NCBI GenBank assembly: GCA_934661375.1
Contig: CAKUJH010000040.1
Span: 1 to 27,777 of the forward strand
Length of the DNA stretch: 27,777 nt
DNA from: an uncultured Victivallales bacterium
GTDB taxonomy: Bacteria > Verrucomicrobiota > Lentisphaeria > Victivallales > UBA1829
Direction of reading: 5' to 3'
Below, one piece after another: positions 13,608 through 20,929 of the stretch (positions are counted from its first letter, which is position 1; the number at the start of each line of letters is the position of its first letter). A program made the translations under genes and the position numbers. The notes beneath the pieces are model-generated. The model made no database searches. It was not told where the DNA came from and saw only the letters and a list, made by a program, of their open reading frames with translations.

Positions 13608-14873
13608 ATGGATAAAAAAATTCTGGCGGTCAACGGAGGAAAGCCGGTTCTGGAATCGGAACCCGAAGACATGTTTCACTGGCCGATCGTAACGGCGGAG
13701 GACGAGGAAGCGGTATGTGCGGTTCTCCGTGCCGGGAAAATGAGCGGCACGGACATCACCAAACAGTTTGAAAAAGAATATGCGGCATGGACCGGCGCGA
13801 AATATGCTCTTGCCACCTGCAACGGCACGGCGGCTCTTCAGGAAGCGCTTTGGGCATGCGGCGTCTGCGGCGGCAAAGAAGTCATCGCTCCCTCCATGAC
13901 CTACTGGGCAAGCTGCGCCTGCATCATCACGCTGGGAGCGGAAATCAATTTTGCCGACATCCAGGCCGACACGCTCTGCATTGATCCCGACGACATCGAA
14001 CACCGGATCAATGAACGCACTGCCGCCATCATGGTGGTGCATTACGGCGGATACCCAGCGGACATGGATCGCATCAACGCCATTGCGCGCAGACATGGAA
14101 TCAAAGTCATTGAAGATGTATCTCACGCGCAGGGAGCACTTTACAAGGGCCGCATGTGCGGAACTCTCGGCGATATTTCCGCCACCAGCATGATGGGCGC
14201 CAAGGCTTTTGCCGTCGGGGAAGGCGGAATGGTTCTGACCGACAGCCGCGAACTGTATGAGAAGTGTATGCTGTTCGGGCATTACGAACGGCTCGGCGCA
14301 TCCCGTTACTCCAGCAATGTGGAACACCTGGAAGCATTGCCGGAATACGCTCCCTATATCGGCGTTCCGATGGGCGGAGTCAAGCACCGCATGAACCAGA
14401 CCTGTTCCGCCATGGGCAGAGTTCAGCTCAAATACTACCCGGAGCGCATGGCGGAAATTCAGAAAAGCATGAATTATTTCTGGGACGGTCTGGCGGATCT
14501 GAAAGGTCTGCACGCGCACCGGAATCAGAATCCGGGCTGCACCATGGGCGGCTGGTACCGTCCGCGCGGACTTTTCCGTTCCGAAGAACTGGACGGGCTG
14601 GACTGTGAACGGTTCTGCGAAGCCATCCGCGCCGAAGGAATCCACATGGGCAGCGGCGCCAACGCCCCGCTCCATCTGCACCCGTATTTCACGCAGGCGG
14701 ATCCGCTTCACATCGGCAGGAAACCGCTGAAGCAGGACGAACTTCCGGTCAGTTCGGCAATCGCAGGCACGACATGTTCAACTCCGTGGTTCAAACATTT
14801 CCGACCGGAAATCATCGACCGGTACATCGAAGCGTACCGGAAAGTATTGACACATTATCAGGAACTGCTCTGA
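13608..14873 (+). CDS. DegT/DnrJ/EryC1-family PLP-dependent aminotransferase
   Basis: 421-residue sugar-type aminotransferase of fold type I. Landmarks: the nucleotide-phosphate region TCNGTAALQEAL (70-81), FADI-x-x-DTLCIDP (115-127), VVHYGGYPADMD (143-153), IEDVSHAQGA (168-177) with the Asp that contacts the PLP nitrogen, and MMGAKAFAVGEGGMVLTD (195-212) where Lys199 would form the Schiff base. Family members transfer an amino group to keto-sugars, often nucleotide-linked, for polysaccharide or antibiotic building, and a branch acts on inositols. A TAAGGAGATG ribosome site and an operator-controlled promoter lie upstream. Sharing a regulator with a polysaccharide lyase hints at a role linked to the same glycan, either in catabolism or in coat remodelling; this is inferred. 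Substrate unknown. Confidence 0.9.
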   Translation: MDKKILAVNGGKPVLESEPEDMFHWPIVTAEDEEAVCAVLRAGKMSGTDITKQFEKEYAAWTGAKYALATCNGTAALQEALWACGVCGGKEVIAPSMTYWASCACIITLGAEINFADIQADTLCIDPDDIEHRINERTAAIMVVHYGGYPADMDRINAIARRHGIKVIEDVSHAQGALYKGRMCGTLGDISATSMMGAKAFAVGEGGMVLTDSRELYEKCMLFGHYERLGASRYSSNVEHLEALPEYAPYIGVPMGGVKHRMNQTCSAMGRVQLKYYPERMAEIQKSMNYFWDGLADLKGLHAHRNQNPGCTMGGWYRPRGLFRSEELDGLDCERFCEAIRAEGIHMGSGANAPLHLHPYFTQADPLHIGRKPLKQDELPVSSAIAGTTCSTPWFKHFRPEIIDRYIEAYRKVLTHYQELL

Positions 14874-14881
14874 TTCCGTTT

Positions 14882-15970
14882 TCAGGCGGACGGCGGAACT
14901 GCGCGGATCATGCGCTTTCCGCCGTTCAGAAACGGAAATGCGTTCACCAGTCCGGGAATCAGTACATAAGCGGAGAACAGCAGGCACACCGTTCCCCACA
15001 GCACGGCATCCATCGGAGTGGTCAGCCGGACATGCAGTCCCAGCATTTCCGCGAAGCTGCGCAGCAGCAGGGAAGAAAGCTGCTCTGTCCCGCAAAGCAG
15101 CAGAGTCCATCTGCCGACCTCCGCGGGCATCCGCAGATTTTCCAGCAGACGCGACACGATCAGGAAAGCATAAAACAGCAGGAAATCCCGTCCGAATGCA
15201 ACGCAGTCGATCAGCAGACGCGTTGCCCCCGCGGGCGGATACAGCCGCCAGAAATATTTCTGGTTGGCAACACCGCAGACCAGCAGGAAAACCGCGGCAA
15301 TCCCCGTAACCAGAACCGTCAGCCGGACCGGTCGGGATGCCGTCTGATACTTGAAATCCTTCAGAAACGGAAACAGGATCGCCCCCAGGACGAAAAACAG
15401 GAAATACCGCAATGCCCATTCTGCACTGAACGGCAAACTGCAGGGAAGCCGCGGTATCAGCACCAGAGAAACGCCCCAGAGCAGAAAGCTCGCCAGCAGC
15501 ATCACCAGACGCCCGTTCCGCCGGCTCAGATTCCGCGTGCTCCGCCGCAGAACATAATACAGCAGAAGCATCAGCAGGAGACACGGCAGAAACCACAGCG
15601 CGGCGACAAAAACCCTGTCCCGCATTCCCAGCAATCCCTGCAACACACATTTCTCCAGATCCGGATGATAACCGGGAACCAGCCACATCGGAACAAAAAA
15701 CAGCAGCAGGAAGAAGTAATACGGGAACATCAGCTGCCGGAATTTTTCCCAGGCAAAACTCAGGAACGGCTTGTCCATTTTATGTTCAATGAAAAAACCG
15801 GACGCGAAGAAAAACAGGGGCAGCACCGCAGGAATCACCCCCATCAGATGCCCGGAGCATTTGGTGTGCTGAATATACACCATCCAGATGCCCAGAAATT
15901 TCAGGACGTCTATCCACGCATAACGGGGTTTTTCCTGAACCATATCACACCGCCCGACGGAACTCATCAT
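14882..15970 (-). CDS. Acyltransferase-3-family membrane protein
   Basis: 362-residue integral membrane protein with about ten hydrophobic segments. The N-terminus carries the family signature WIDVLKFLGIWMVYIQHT (19-36; His35 is the expected catalytic His) followed by PLFFFASGFFIEHK (51-64). These enzymes move acetyl, succinyl or similar groups from the cytoplasm to sugars or lipids on the outer face (OafA-, WecH-, NodX-like). ATGA at 15967-15970 couples it to the AsmA-like gene upstream. It converges with the aminotransferase gene, 8 bases apart, with no clear terminator between. The acceptor is not known; a surface glycan is likely. Confidence 0.88.
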   Translation of the reverse strand: MMSSVGRCDMVQEKPRYAWIDVLKFLGIWMVYIQHTKCSGHLMGVIPAVLPLFFFASGFFIEHKMDKPFLSFAWEKFRQLMFPYYFFLLLFFVPMWLVPGYHPDLEKCVLQGLLGMRDRVFVAALWFLPCLLLMLLLYYVLRRSTRNLSRRNGRLVMLLASFLLWGVSLVLIPRLPCSLPFSAEWALRYFLFFVLGAILFPFLKDFKYQTASRPVRLTVLVTGIAAVFLLVCGVANQKYFWRLYPPAGATRLLIDCVAFGRDFLLFYAFLIVSRLLENLRMPAEVGRWTLLLCGTEQLSSLLLRSFAEMLGLHVRLTTPMDAVLWGTVCLLFSAYVLIPGLVNAFPFLNGGKRMIRAVPPSA

Positions 15971-16746
15971 TTCGACGCTTTTTCATCTTTGCCGCCCTGT
16001 CCCAGCTGTATCACCGAGGACGCGGCTTCGCCGATTGCCTTGCCGACCGCTGCCGCACCGTCTCCCACGGATCTGACCGCAAGATCCGCCCGTACCAGTT
16101 TGGCGATGCTGGTCAGCATGGAAACCAGCACATCATTGACCACCGCCGCCGAAGAAACGCCGTCAGGACCTGTACCCAGTTTATTCAGAACCACCGGCGG
16201 CAGCACCAGCGGGACCTGCGCTTTGGTTCCTTTGACCACCACCCAGGCAGTAATGTTTTTCAGTTCGATATGATCCACCTGCAAGGGTTTGCCGGAAGAC
16301 GCCTTTTCTCCGGATTTCTTCTCCTTGGAGTCCGTTCCCAGAACATTGTTCACGTGCTGCTGAATATCGGAAATATTGTTGCGGAGAATTGCCGTCTCAT
16401 AATTCAGTTCAACGCCATTGATCTGGATCTGTTCAATCACCAGTTTCTTCGACAGCAGAGTGGACATATCCAGGTCAACGAAGAAAGATTCCAGCTTGAA
16501 GGCATGTTCGGAATTGTAGCCTTCCGGATTGCCGACAATGAAATTCCGGATGCCGACCTGTCCTTTGAACGGATTGAAGGAAATGGAAGTAACTCTCATC
16601 GGAACACCGGCAATTGCCGAACCGACCGTCTGAATGCTGCCTTTAATGATATACGGCAGAGTCAGCAGAAGAACAATAATTACCGCAAGCAGGATTGCAA
16701 GGGTGATACCGGTTATGCGCAACACTTTCTTTTTATTGAATTCCAT
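15967..16746 (-). CDS. AsmA-like membrane-anchored protein
   Basis: 259-residue product. GGGAG lies 7 bases before the ATG at 16746 but only 1 before the ATG at 16752, so 16746 is preferred. One N-terminal membrane segment (about 9-31) is followed by a periplasmic region with the AsmA-type pattern: VPMRVTSISFNPFKGQVGIRNF, then repeated strands with 'IEQIQINGVELNYE' and 'VDHIELKNITAWV'. AsmA, TamB and DUF748-type proteins form long beta-groove structures used in lipid transfer to the outer membrane; this one is a short member. The C-terminal region (about 190-259) is helical and Ala-rich. Coupling to an acyltransferase suggests envelope biogenesis. Exact role unknown. Confidence 0.82.
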   Translation of the reverse strand: MEFNKKKVLRITGITLAILLAVIIVLLLTLPYIIKGSIQTVGSAIAGVPMRVTSISFNPFKGQVGIRNFIVGNPEGYNSEHAFKLESFFVDLDMSTLLSKKLVIEQIQINGVELNYETAILRNNISDIQQHVNNVLGTDSKEKKSGEKASSGKPLQVDHIELKNITAWVVVKGTKAQVPLVLPPVVLNKLGTGPDGVSSAAVVNDVLVSMLTSIAKLVRADLAVRSVGDGAAAVGKAIGEAASSVIQLGQGGKDEKASK

Positions 16747-16787
16747 ATTCATACTCCCTGTTCATGGACAACACTTTTCCGAAACTG

Positions 16788-16824
16788 AAAAAAAAAGCCG
16801 GAATCATGCATCATGACTCCGGCT
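16788..16824 (-). terminator. Intrinsic terminator of rpmB
   Basis: Minus-strand RNA forms a 13-position stem (AGCCGGAgTCATG with CATGATTCCGGCT, 16796-16824, one mismatch, 3-base loop) followed by nine U (16788-16796 as A on the plus strand). It sits 31 bases after the rpmB stop and isolates rpmB from the AsmA-like gene. Confidence 0.93.
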
Positions 16825-16854
16825 GATCCTCTGACTGACAGATTTTACAATTTG

Positions 16855-17085
16855 TCAGCAGACCTTTTTCACCCGGCCGCTGCGGATGCAGGCGGTGCAG
16901 ACCTTCATTCTTTTGGTCGTACCGTTGTCATCAACGCGGACAGACTGGATGTTGGGTTCGAACGTACGCGGCGTAACTTTCACCACGTGCATACCGATAC
17001 CGCCTTTTTTCTTGGCAAGACCTCTGCGGATGATTCTTGCTCCCTGAACTTTTTTCTTGCCGCAAATTTCGCAGACATTGCTCAT
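16855..17085 (-). CDS. rpmB: 50S ribosomal protein bL28
   Basis: 76-residue ribosomal protein of the large subunit. It starts MSNVCEICGKK and carries the bL28 core with GARIIRRGLAKKKGG and VKVTPRTFEPNIQSVRV, then VCTACIRSGRVKKV. Cys5, Cys8, Cys63 and Cys66 make the zinc-binding (C+) form. The ATG at 17085 follows a GAGGTG ribosome site; the frame is open further upstream but unrelated to the family. Monocistronic: own promoter at 17141-17168 and own terminator at 16788-16824. Confidence 0.97.
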   Translation of the reverse strand: MSNVCEICGKKKVQGARIIRRGLAKKKGGIGMHVVKVTPRTFEPNIQSVRVDDNGTTKRMKVCTACIRSGRVKKVC

Positions 17086-17140
17086 TGTAACACCTCTATA
17101 TGTATGTTGATAAATCTCGTTAAAACTACGCAAGGGAATT

Positions 17141-17168
17141 AATATAAACCGTTTTTCCGGAAAAGCAA
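17141..17168 (-). promoter_or_regulatory. Promoter of rpmB
   Basis: Minus strand TTGCTT (17163-17168), 16 bases, TATATT (17141-17146), about 56 bases before the start codon. Confidence 0.75.
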
Positions 17169-17207
17169 GGGCTTTCATAAAAAAAAATTGTTTTTTCCTC
17201 TTTTTGC

Positions 17208-17235
17208 TTGACTTTTCCTTTATTTATAGTAAAGT
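17208..17235 (+). promoter_or_regulatory. Promoter of the candidate small RNA
   Basis: TTGACT (17208-17213), 16-base spacer, TAAAGT (17230-17235). The -35 is strong; the -10 is a variant of the TATATT form. A transcript would start near 17241, at the base of the closing helix of the RNA described next. Confidence 0.6.
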
Positions 17236-17240
17236 ATGCC

Positions 17241-17354
17241 TTCAGGAAGCAGGCAGACTGGCTCCGAATAAAAATTTATATCAAGGCCGCAAAGCCTTAA
17301 TGTTACAATTGTATGCTGGAGCGCATAGTTCCCCCTGCTTCTGTTTTTTATTTT
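17241..17354 (+). ncRNA. Candidate structured small RNA with pseudoknot
   Basis: About 110 bases between a promoter and a T-run, with no convincing reading frame. Elements seen: a closing helix CAG(G)AAGCAGG (17243-17253) with CCTGCTTCTG (17334-17343), one bulged G, directly followed by six T, so the closing helix doubles as terminator; a hairpin AAGGC-CGCAAA-GCCTT (17283-17298); and a hairpin TATGC-TGGAGC-GCATA (17312-17327) whose loop GGAGC is complementary to GCTCC at 17261-17265, giving a possible pseudoknot. It does not show the conserved signatures of SRP RNA (no GGAA apical loop with its asymmetric loop), tmRNA or RNase P. It could be an unlisted small RNA, a member of a phylum-specific Rfam family, or a terminated leader of rpmE 230 bases downstream. 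Confidence 0.5.
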
Positions 17355-17471
17355 CCCCTCAACTGGCGGCAGCACCGGATTTGCTTCAATGGATTCACCG
17401 CAAAAAGCAGTGCCGTGATTTATTTTTCCGCTTTTCCTGAAAAAAAAGCCGCCTGTTTCATCAGTTTTGAT

Positions 17472-17499
17472 TTGCATTGCAGAAAACACATGCTATATT
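17472..17499 (+). promoter_or_regulatory. Promoter of rpmE
   Basis: TTGCAT (17472-17477), 16 bases, TATATT (17494-17499, extended as TGCTATATT), about 88 bases before the rpmE start. It makes rpmE independent of the RNA upstream. Confidence 0.75.
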
Positions 17500-17586
17500 A
17501 TCCAATTCCGAAATGCTCTGAAAACAGCATTCCGGCAGATTGGATTGTAATTGTTTTCTTAAAAACCATAATAACGAGGTTGTCAA

Positions 17587-17793
17587 ATGAAAAAAGATGT
17601 TCATCCGAATTACGGACCGGCCACAGTGACCTGCGCTTGCGGGAAAGTGTGGAATATCATGTCCACCCGCAAAGAATACAAAGTCGGTATCTGCGCGGAC
17701 TGCCACCCGTTCTTCACGGGCAAACAGAAACTGGTCGACACGGCTGGCCGGGTTGAAAAATTCAACCGCCGCTACCAGAAACTTGCGAAGTAA
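17587..17793 (+). CDS. rpmE: 50S ribosomal protein bL31
   Basis: 68-residue bL31 of the large subunit, starting MKKDVHPNYGPATVTCACG, with STRKEYKVGICADCHPFFTGKQK and VEKFNRRY. Cys16, Cys18, Cys36 and Cys39 make it the zinc-containing type (CxC plus CxxC), which in many bacteria is exchanged for a Cys-free paralogue under zinc starvation; no paralogue is in the window. GAGGTT lies 8 bases before the ATG. A strong terminator follows. Confidence 0.97.
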   Translation: MKKDVHPNYGPATVTCACGKVWNIMSTRKEYKVGICADCHPFFTGKQKLVDTAGRVEKFNRRYQKLAK

Positions 17794-17812
17794 TCGCAAT
17801 CTCGTCAAAAGC

Positions 17813-17877
17813 CCGTTCGTTCCGCCGCTTTCCGGCTCCTGCCGAAGAATTGTCATGGCGGATGAACGGTTTTTTTT
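17813..17877 (+). terminator. Intrinsic terminator between rpmE and prfA
   Basis: CCGTTCG-T-TCCGCC (17813-17826) pairs with GGCGGATGAACGG (17857-17869), enclosing a smaller hairpin CGGC-TCCT-GCCG (17833-17844), and is followed by eight T (17870-17877). Only 20 bases remain before the prfA start and no promoter fits there. Confidence 0.85.
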
Positions 17878-17897
17878 CGCTGTCCGGAAAAGATTTC

Positions 17898-18998
17898 ATG
17901 ACTCCTGATGATCTGAACAGTGTTCTGTTTTCCATGAAGGCACGTTACGCCGAACTGGAAAAACAGCTTGCCGATCCACAAATCTATGCAGACCGGTTCC
18001 GTTGCCGCGCCCTCACACGGGAACGCGGTCATCTGGAAGATTTTTTCCGCACATACGACAACTGGACCCGCGCCCTGCGGGAATCTGCCGAAAACCGGGA
18101 AATGCTCCAGACGGAACAGGATGAAACGCTCCGTCAGCTGATCGAAAGTGAACAGGGAATCCTGAACGGAAAAATTGCCAAAGCGGAAAATTCCATCGGT
18201 TCCATGCTCCTGCCGCCCGATCCCAACGATTCCCGCAGTGCCATTGTGGAAATCCGCCCGGCAGCCGGCGGCGAAGAAGCCGCACTGTTTGCCGGAACCA
18301 TGTTCCGCCTTTATGCAAAATATGCGGAACACCGGGGCTGGAAATATGAACTGCTGGATCTTTCCGAAAGCGAACTCGGCGGAGTCAAGGAAGTTACTTT
18401 CTCGCTGTCCGGCGACGATGTGTTTTCCCGCATGAAATTTGAAAGCGGCGTCCACCGGGTGCAGCGGGTTCCGGTCACGGAAACTTCCGGACGCATTCAC
18501 ACCTCGACGATTACCGTTTCCGTTCTGCCGGAAGCCGAAGACATGGATGATATTGTTCTGCAGAACGAGGATCTGGAAATCTCCACGTTCCGTTCCTCCG
18601 GTCCGGGCGGACAGAATGTCAACCGCACCGATTCCGCAGTCCGGATTGTGCATAAACCCAGCGGCATCACGGTTGCCAGCCAGCAGGAACGTTCGCAGAT
18701 TCGCAACCGGGAAATTGCGCTGCGCATTCTGAAAACCAAACTGCTGGAAATCCGGCAGCGCGAGGAAGCCCGCAAACATGCCGACTCCAAACGGCAGCAA
18801 GTCGGAACCGGCGACCGCAGCGAACGGATCCGCACCTACAATTTTCCGCAGAGCCGCGTAACGGATCACCGGTTCGGCATTTCCGTTCACGACCTCACCG
18901 GACTGCTGGAAGGTGGGCTGGATCTGCTGCTGGATCAGATTCTGACGGAAGAAGGACGCAGAAATCTGGAAAAAGTTCTGAAAGGAAATAATTCATAA
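17898..18998 (+). CDS. prfA: Peptide chain release factor 1
   Basis: 366-residue RF1, which reads UAA and UAG stop codons and releases the finished chain. Motifs: PVT (192-194), the RF1 form of the stop-codon tripeptide (PxT, not the SPF of RF2), inside VHRVQRVPVTETSGRIHTS; and GGQ (237-239) in SSGPGGQNVNRTDSAV. The N-terminal helical domain (1-100) and the IRPAAGGEEA segment (119-128) fit full length. I chose the ATG at 17898 (MTPDDLNSVLFSMKARYAELE), which matches the family's usual start; a TTG at 17850 would lie inside the terminator hairpin. The ribosome site is weak (GGAAAAGA). prmC, often next to prfA, is not here; a TraB-like gene follows. Confidence 0.95.
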   Translation: MTPDDLNSVLFSMKARYAELEKQLADPQIYADRFRCRALTRERGHLEDFFRTYDNWTRALRESAENREMLQTEQDETLRQLIESEQGILNGKIAKAENSIGSMLLPPDPNDSRSAIVEIRPAAGGEEAALFAGTMFRLYAKYAEHRGWKYELLDLSESELGGVKEVTFSLSGDDVFSRMKFESGVHRVQRVPVTETSGRIHTSTITVSVLPEAEDMDDIVLQNEDLEISTFRSSGPGGQNVNRTDSAVRIVHKPSGITVASQQERSQIRNREIALRILKTKLLEIRQREEARKHADSKRQQVGTGDRSERIRTYNFPQSRVTDHRFGISVHDLTGLLEGGLDLLLDQILTEEGRRNLEKVLKGNNS

Positions 18999-19066
18999 GT
19001 TCTGATACGCAGTTCGACGCGGGATTTCATATAAAATACACTCATTCTGACAAGGAGAATACGGCA

Positions 19067-19969
19067 ATGCGGAATTTCATATTTCTTGTTCTTTCACTGC
19101 TCTGTTTTGTACTGGCTGGAACCGAAAAGGTTCTGATCTGGGAAACCGCTGCCCCCGGTCTTCCGGGCAAAGTTTACCTGACCGGCTCCATCCACGTCGG
19201 CAAAAAAGAATGGTATCCGCTGGACAAAACCTACGATCAGGTGCTGGAAGCATCATCCGCGGTATATTTTGAAATCAGCGATCCCAACCCCGCGCTGATC
19301 GCGCAGGAAAGTCAGCGGTTCGGAATGTTTCCGCCGGGACGCACGCTCTCTGGGGTGCTGGGGTTTGCGGATTTCCAGACCGTCTGCGCCTTTTTCAGCC
19401 GGAATGAACCCAATATGATTCCCATGGTTCTGGAGCGTATCCGTCCCTGGCTGCTCAATATTTCCCTTGCCCGGATTTACCTGATGAAACATCCGGAATT
19501 TTCTGTAGAATGCGGACTGGAAAAAGTATTTTCCCGGCATCTGGGAAACCGCAAGGCATACAGTCTGGAGACAGTCGAATCTCAATTCTCCGCCATGGCG
19601 AAAGTGCCGGATGCCGCCGCCGGACGAATGCTGCTGGAATCAATCCGCGATTTCAATCAGGCGGGACGCGACCTGAAGCGGATTATGGAATCCCTGGAAA
19701 ACGGCTCTCCGGACAATCTGACCATGATCACCAACGAAATGGCGTTCAAGCATCCGGAATATTTCCGCTGTCTGTTTCTGGAACGCAATCAGCTCATGAC
19801 GGAAAAAATCTATGACCTTCTGAAGGAAAAACAGACGGTCATGGTGCTGATCGGCGCCGGACATTTTGCCGGAACCGGCAGCATTCTGGAATATCTCCGG
19901 GAAAAAGGCTGCACCACCATTCAGCTCAAACGGACAGGAACTCCCGGCAAAATCCGTCCGGAACAATAA
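19067..19969 (+). CDS. Secreted TraB/GumN-family protein
   Basis: 300-residue exported protein, AAGGAG ribosome site 7 bases before the ATG. Signal peptide about 1-18. The family's two G-x-x-H motifs are present: GSIH (40-43, in VYLTGSIHVGKKEWYPL) and GAGH (263-266, in VMVLIGAGHFAGTGSILEYL), with the conserved acidic residue in AVYFEI (Glu69) and ERNQLM (239-244) as the Arg-containing motif. TraB/GumN and the animal Tiki proteins share this metal-dependent protease-like fold; in bacteria most members are uncharacterised. Length is typical. It follows prfA by 68 bases with no evident promoter. Confidence 0.88.
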   Translation: MRNFIFLVLSLLCFVLAGTEKVLIWETAAPGLPGKVYLTGSIHVGKKEWYPLDKTYDQVLEASSAVYFEISDPNPALIAQESQRFGMFPPGRTLSGVLGFADFQTVCAFFSRNEPNMIPMVLERIRPWLLNISLARIYLMKHPEFSVECGLEKVFSRHLGNRKAYSLETVESQFSAMAKVPDAAAGRMLLESIRDFNQAGRDLKRIMESLENGSPDNLTMITNEMAFKHPEYFRCLFLERNQLMTEKIYDLLKEKQTVMVLIGAGHFAGTGSILEYLREKGCTTIQLKRTGTPGKIRPEQ

Positions 19970-19975
19970 ATCCGG

Positions 19976-20929
19976 TCAGCGTTTTTCCGCTTTCCGTTCG
20001 GCAGTGTCTTCGCGCACCCAGTACAGCGGACGCTGTTTCACTTCGGAATAAATCCGCCGGATGTATTCGCCCTGCGCCCCCAGACAAATCAGGTTGCCGG
20101 CTCCGAATAAAGTCACGATCAGCACGATACTGGTCCAGCCGGGGACCAGAGTTGCTTTGCCCAAAGAATAAAGAATCAGCGTCGCCGCCAGATAAATCAG
20201 CACCGGCAGAGCCAGCAGCAGACTTAAATAATAGGAAATCCGCAGCGGCATATAGGAAAATGAAAAAATACCGTCTGCCGCCAGTGCAATCATTTTCCGC
20301 AGCGGATATTTCGTCTCCCCTGCCTTCCGGGCATGACGCACAAAATATACCCGTTCCGTACGGAATCCGATCCAGCCGACCATGGCACGCAGCAGACGTC
20401 CCCGTTCGGGCATGGCGTTCAGCGCATCCATGCTCCGGCGGTTCATCAGGCGGAAATCACCGCAATCCCGTTCCAGTTTCACGCCCAGATACTGGAGAAA
20501 GCGGTAATAACCGGCTGCCGTCACTTTCTTGAAAAAAGATTCCGCCTCCCGCCGGGAACGGATGCCGTAAACGATGTCGGCTCCGGCACGCCACTTTTCC
20601 AGCATTTCCATAATCACTTCCGGCGGATCCTGCAAATCAGCATCCAGGGAAACGGACACATCGCCAGTACAAACCTGACAGGCACAGCTCAGCGCAGCCT
20701 GATGTCCGAAATTGCGGGAGAGGGAAAGTCCGCGGACATGCGGATTGGCGGAACTCCAATCCAGAATCAGCGGCCAGGTAAGATCGTGGCTGCCGTCATC
20801 CACCAGGATAATTTCGTAGTCCAATTCCTGTTCGGACAATCCGGAGCAGAAACATTCCAGCTCCTGCCGCAAAAACGGAAATACTTCCTGTTCATTGTAA
20901 CAGGGAATCAGAACAGACAGTTTTTTCAT
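19976..20929 (-). CDS. Family 2 glycosyltransferase, polyprenyl-phosphate type (GtrB/DPM1-like)
   Basis: 317-residue membrane-bound transferase. GT-A domain 1-225 with LIPCYNEQE (7-15), LVDDGSHD (42-49), SRNFGHQAALSCA (71-83), SLDADLQDPPEVI (94-106; DAD is the metal site) and GDFRLMNR (157-164). Two C-terminal membrane helices lie at about 232-256 and 266-286, then a basic tail (GEYIRRIYSEVKQRPLYWV) typical of GtrB/ArnC-like enzymes. They load a sugar from a nucleotide donor onto undecaprenyl phosphate in the cytoplasm. Its ATG overlaps the stop of the GT-C-like gene (ATGA at 20926-20929), so the pair probably makes and then uses the lipid-linked sugar. Confidence 0.92.
   Translation of the reverse strand: MKKLSVLIPCYNEQEVFPFLRQELECFCSGLSEQELDYEIILVDDGSHDLTWPLILDWSSANPHVRGLSLSRNFGHQAALSCACQVCTGDVSVSLDADLQDPPEVIMEMLEKWRAGADIVYGIRSRREAESFFKKVTAAGYYRFLQYLGVKLERDCGDFRLMNRRSMDALNAMPERGRLLRAMVGWIGFRTERVYFVRHARKAGETKYPLRKMIALAADGIFSFSYMPLRISYYLSLLLALPVLIYLAATLILYSLGKATLVPGWTSIVLIVTLFGAGNLICLGAQGEYIRRIYSEVKQRPLYWVREDTAERKAEKR

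Noticed and set aside
14774..16273. Plus-strand open frame of 499 codons
   Set aside because: Antisense to the acyltransferase and AsmA-like genes; Gln/Arg/Pro-rich composition and no family motif.
17241..17354. SRP (4.5S) RNA as identity of the candidate RNA, because of AGGAAGCAGG
   Set aside because: The words resemble the SRP loop but the GGAA tetraloop stem partner and asymmetric loop are missing.
17220..17489. 89-codon minus-strand frame between rpmB and rpmE
   Set aside because: It runs against the promoter and RNA structures on the plus strand, lacks a ribosome site and has no family features.
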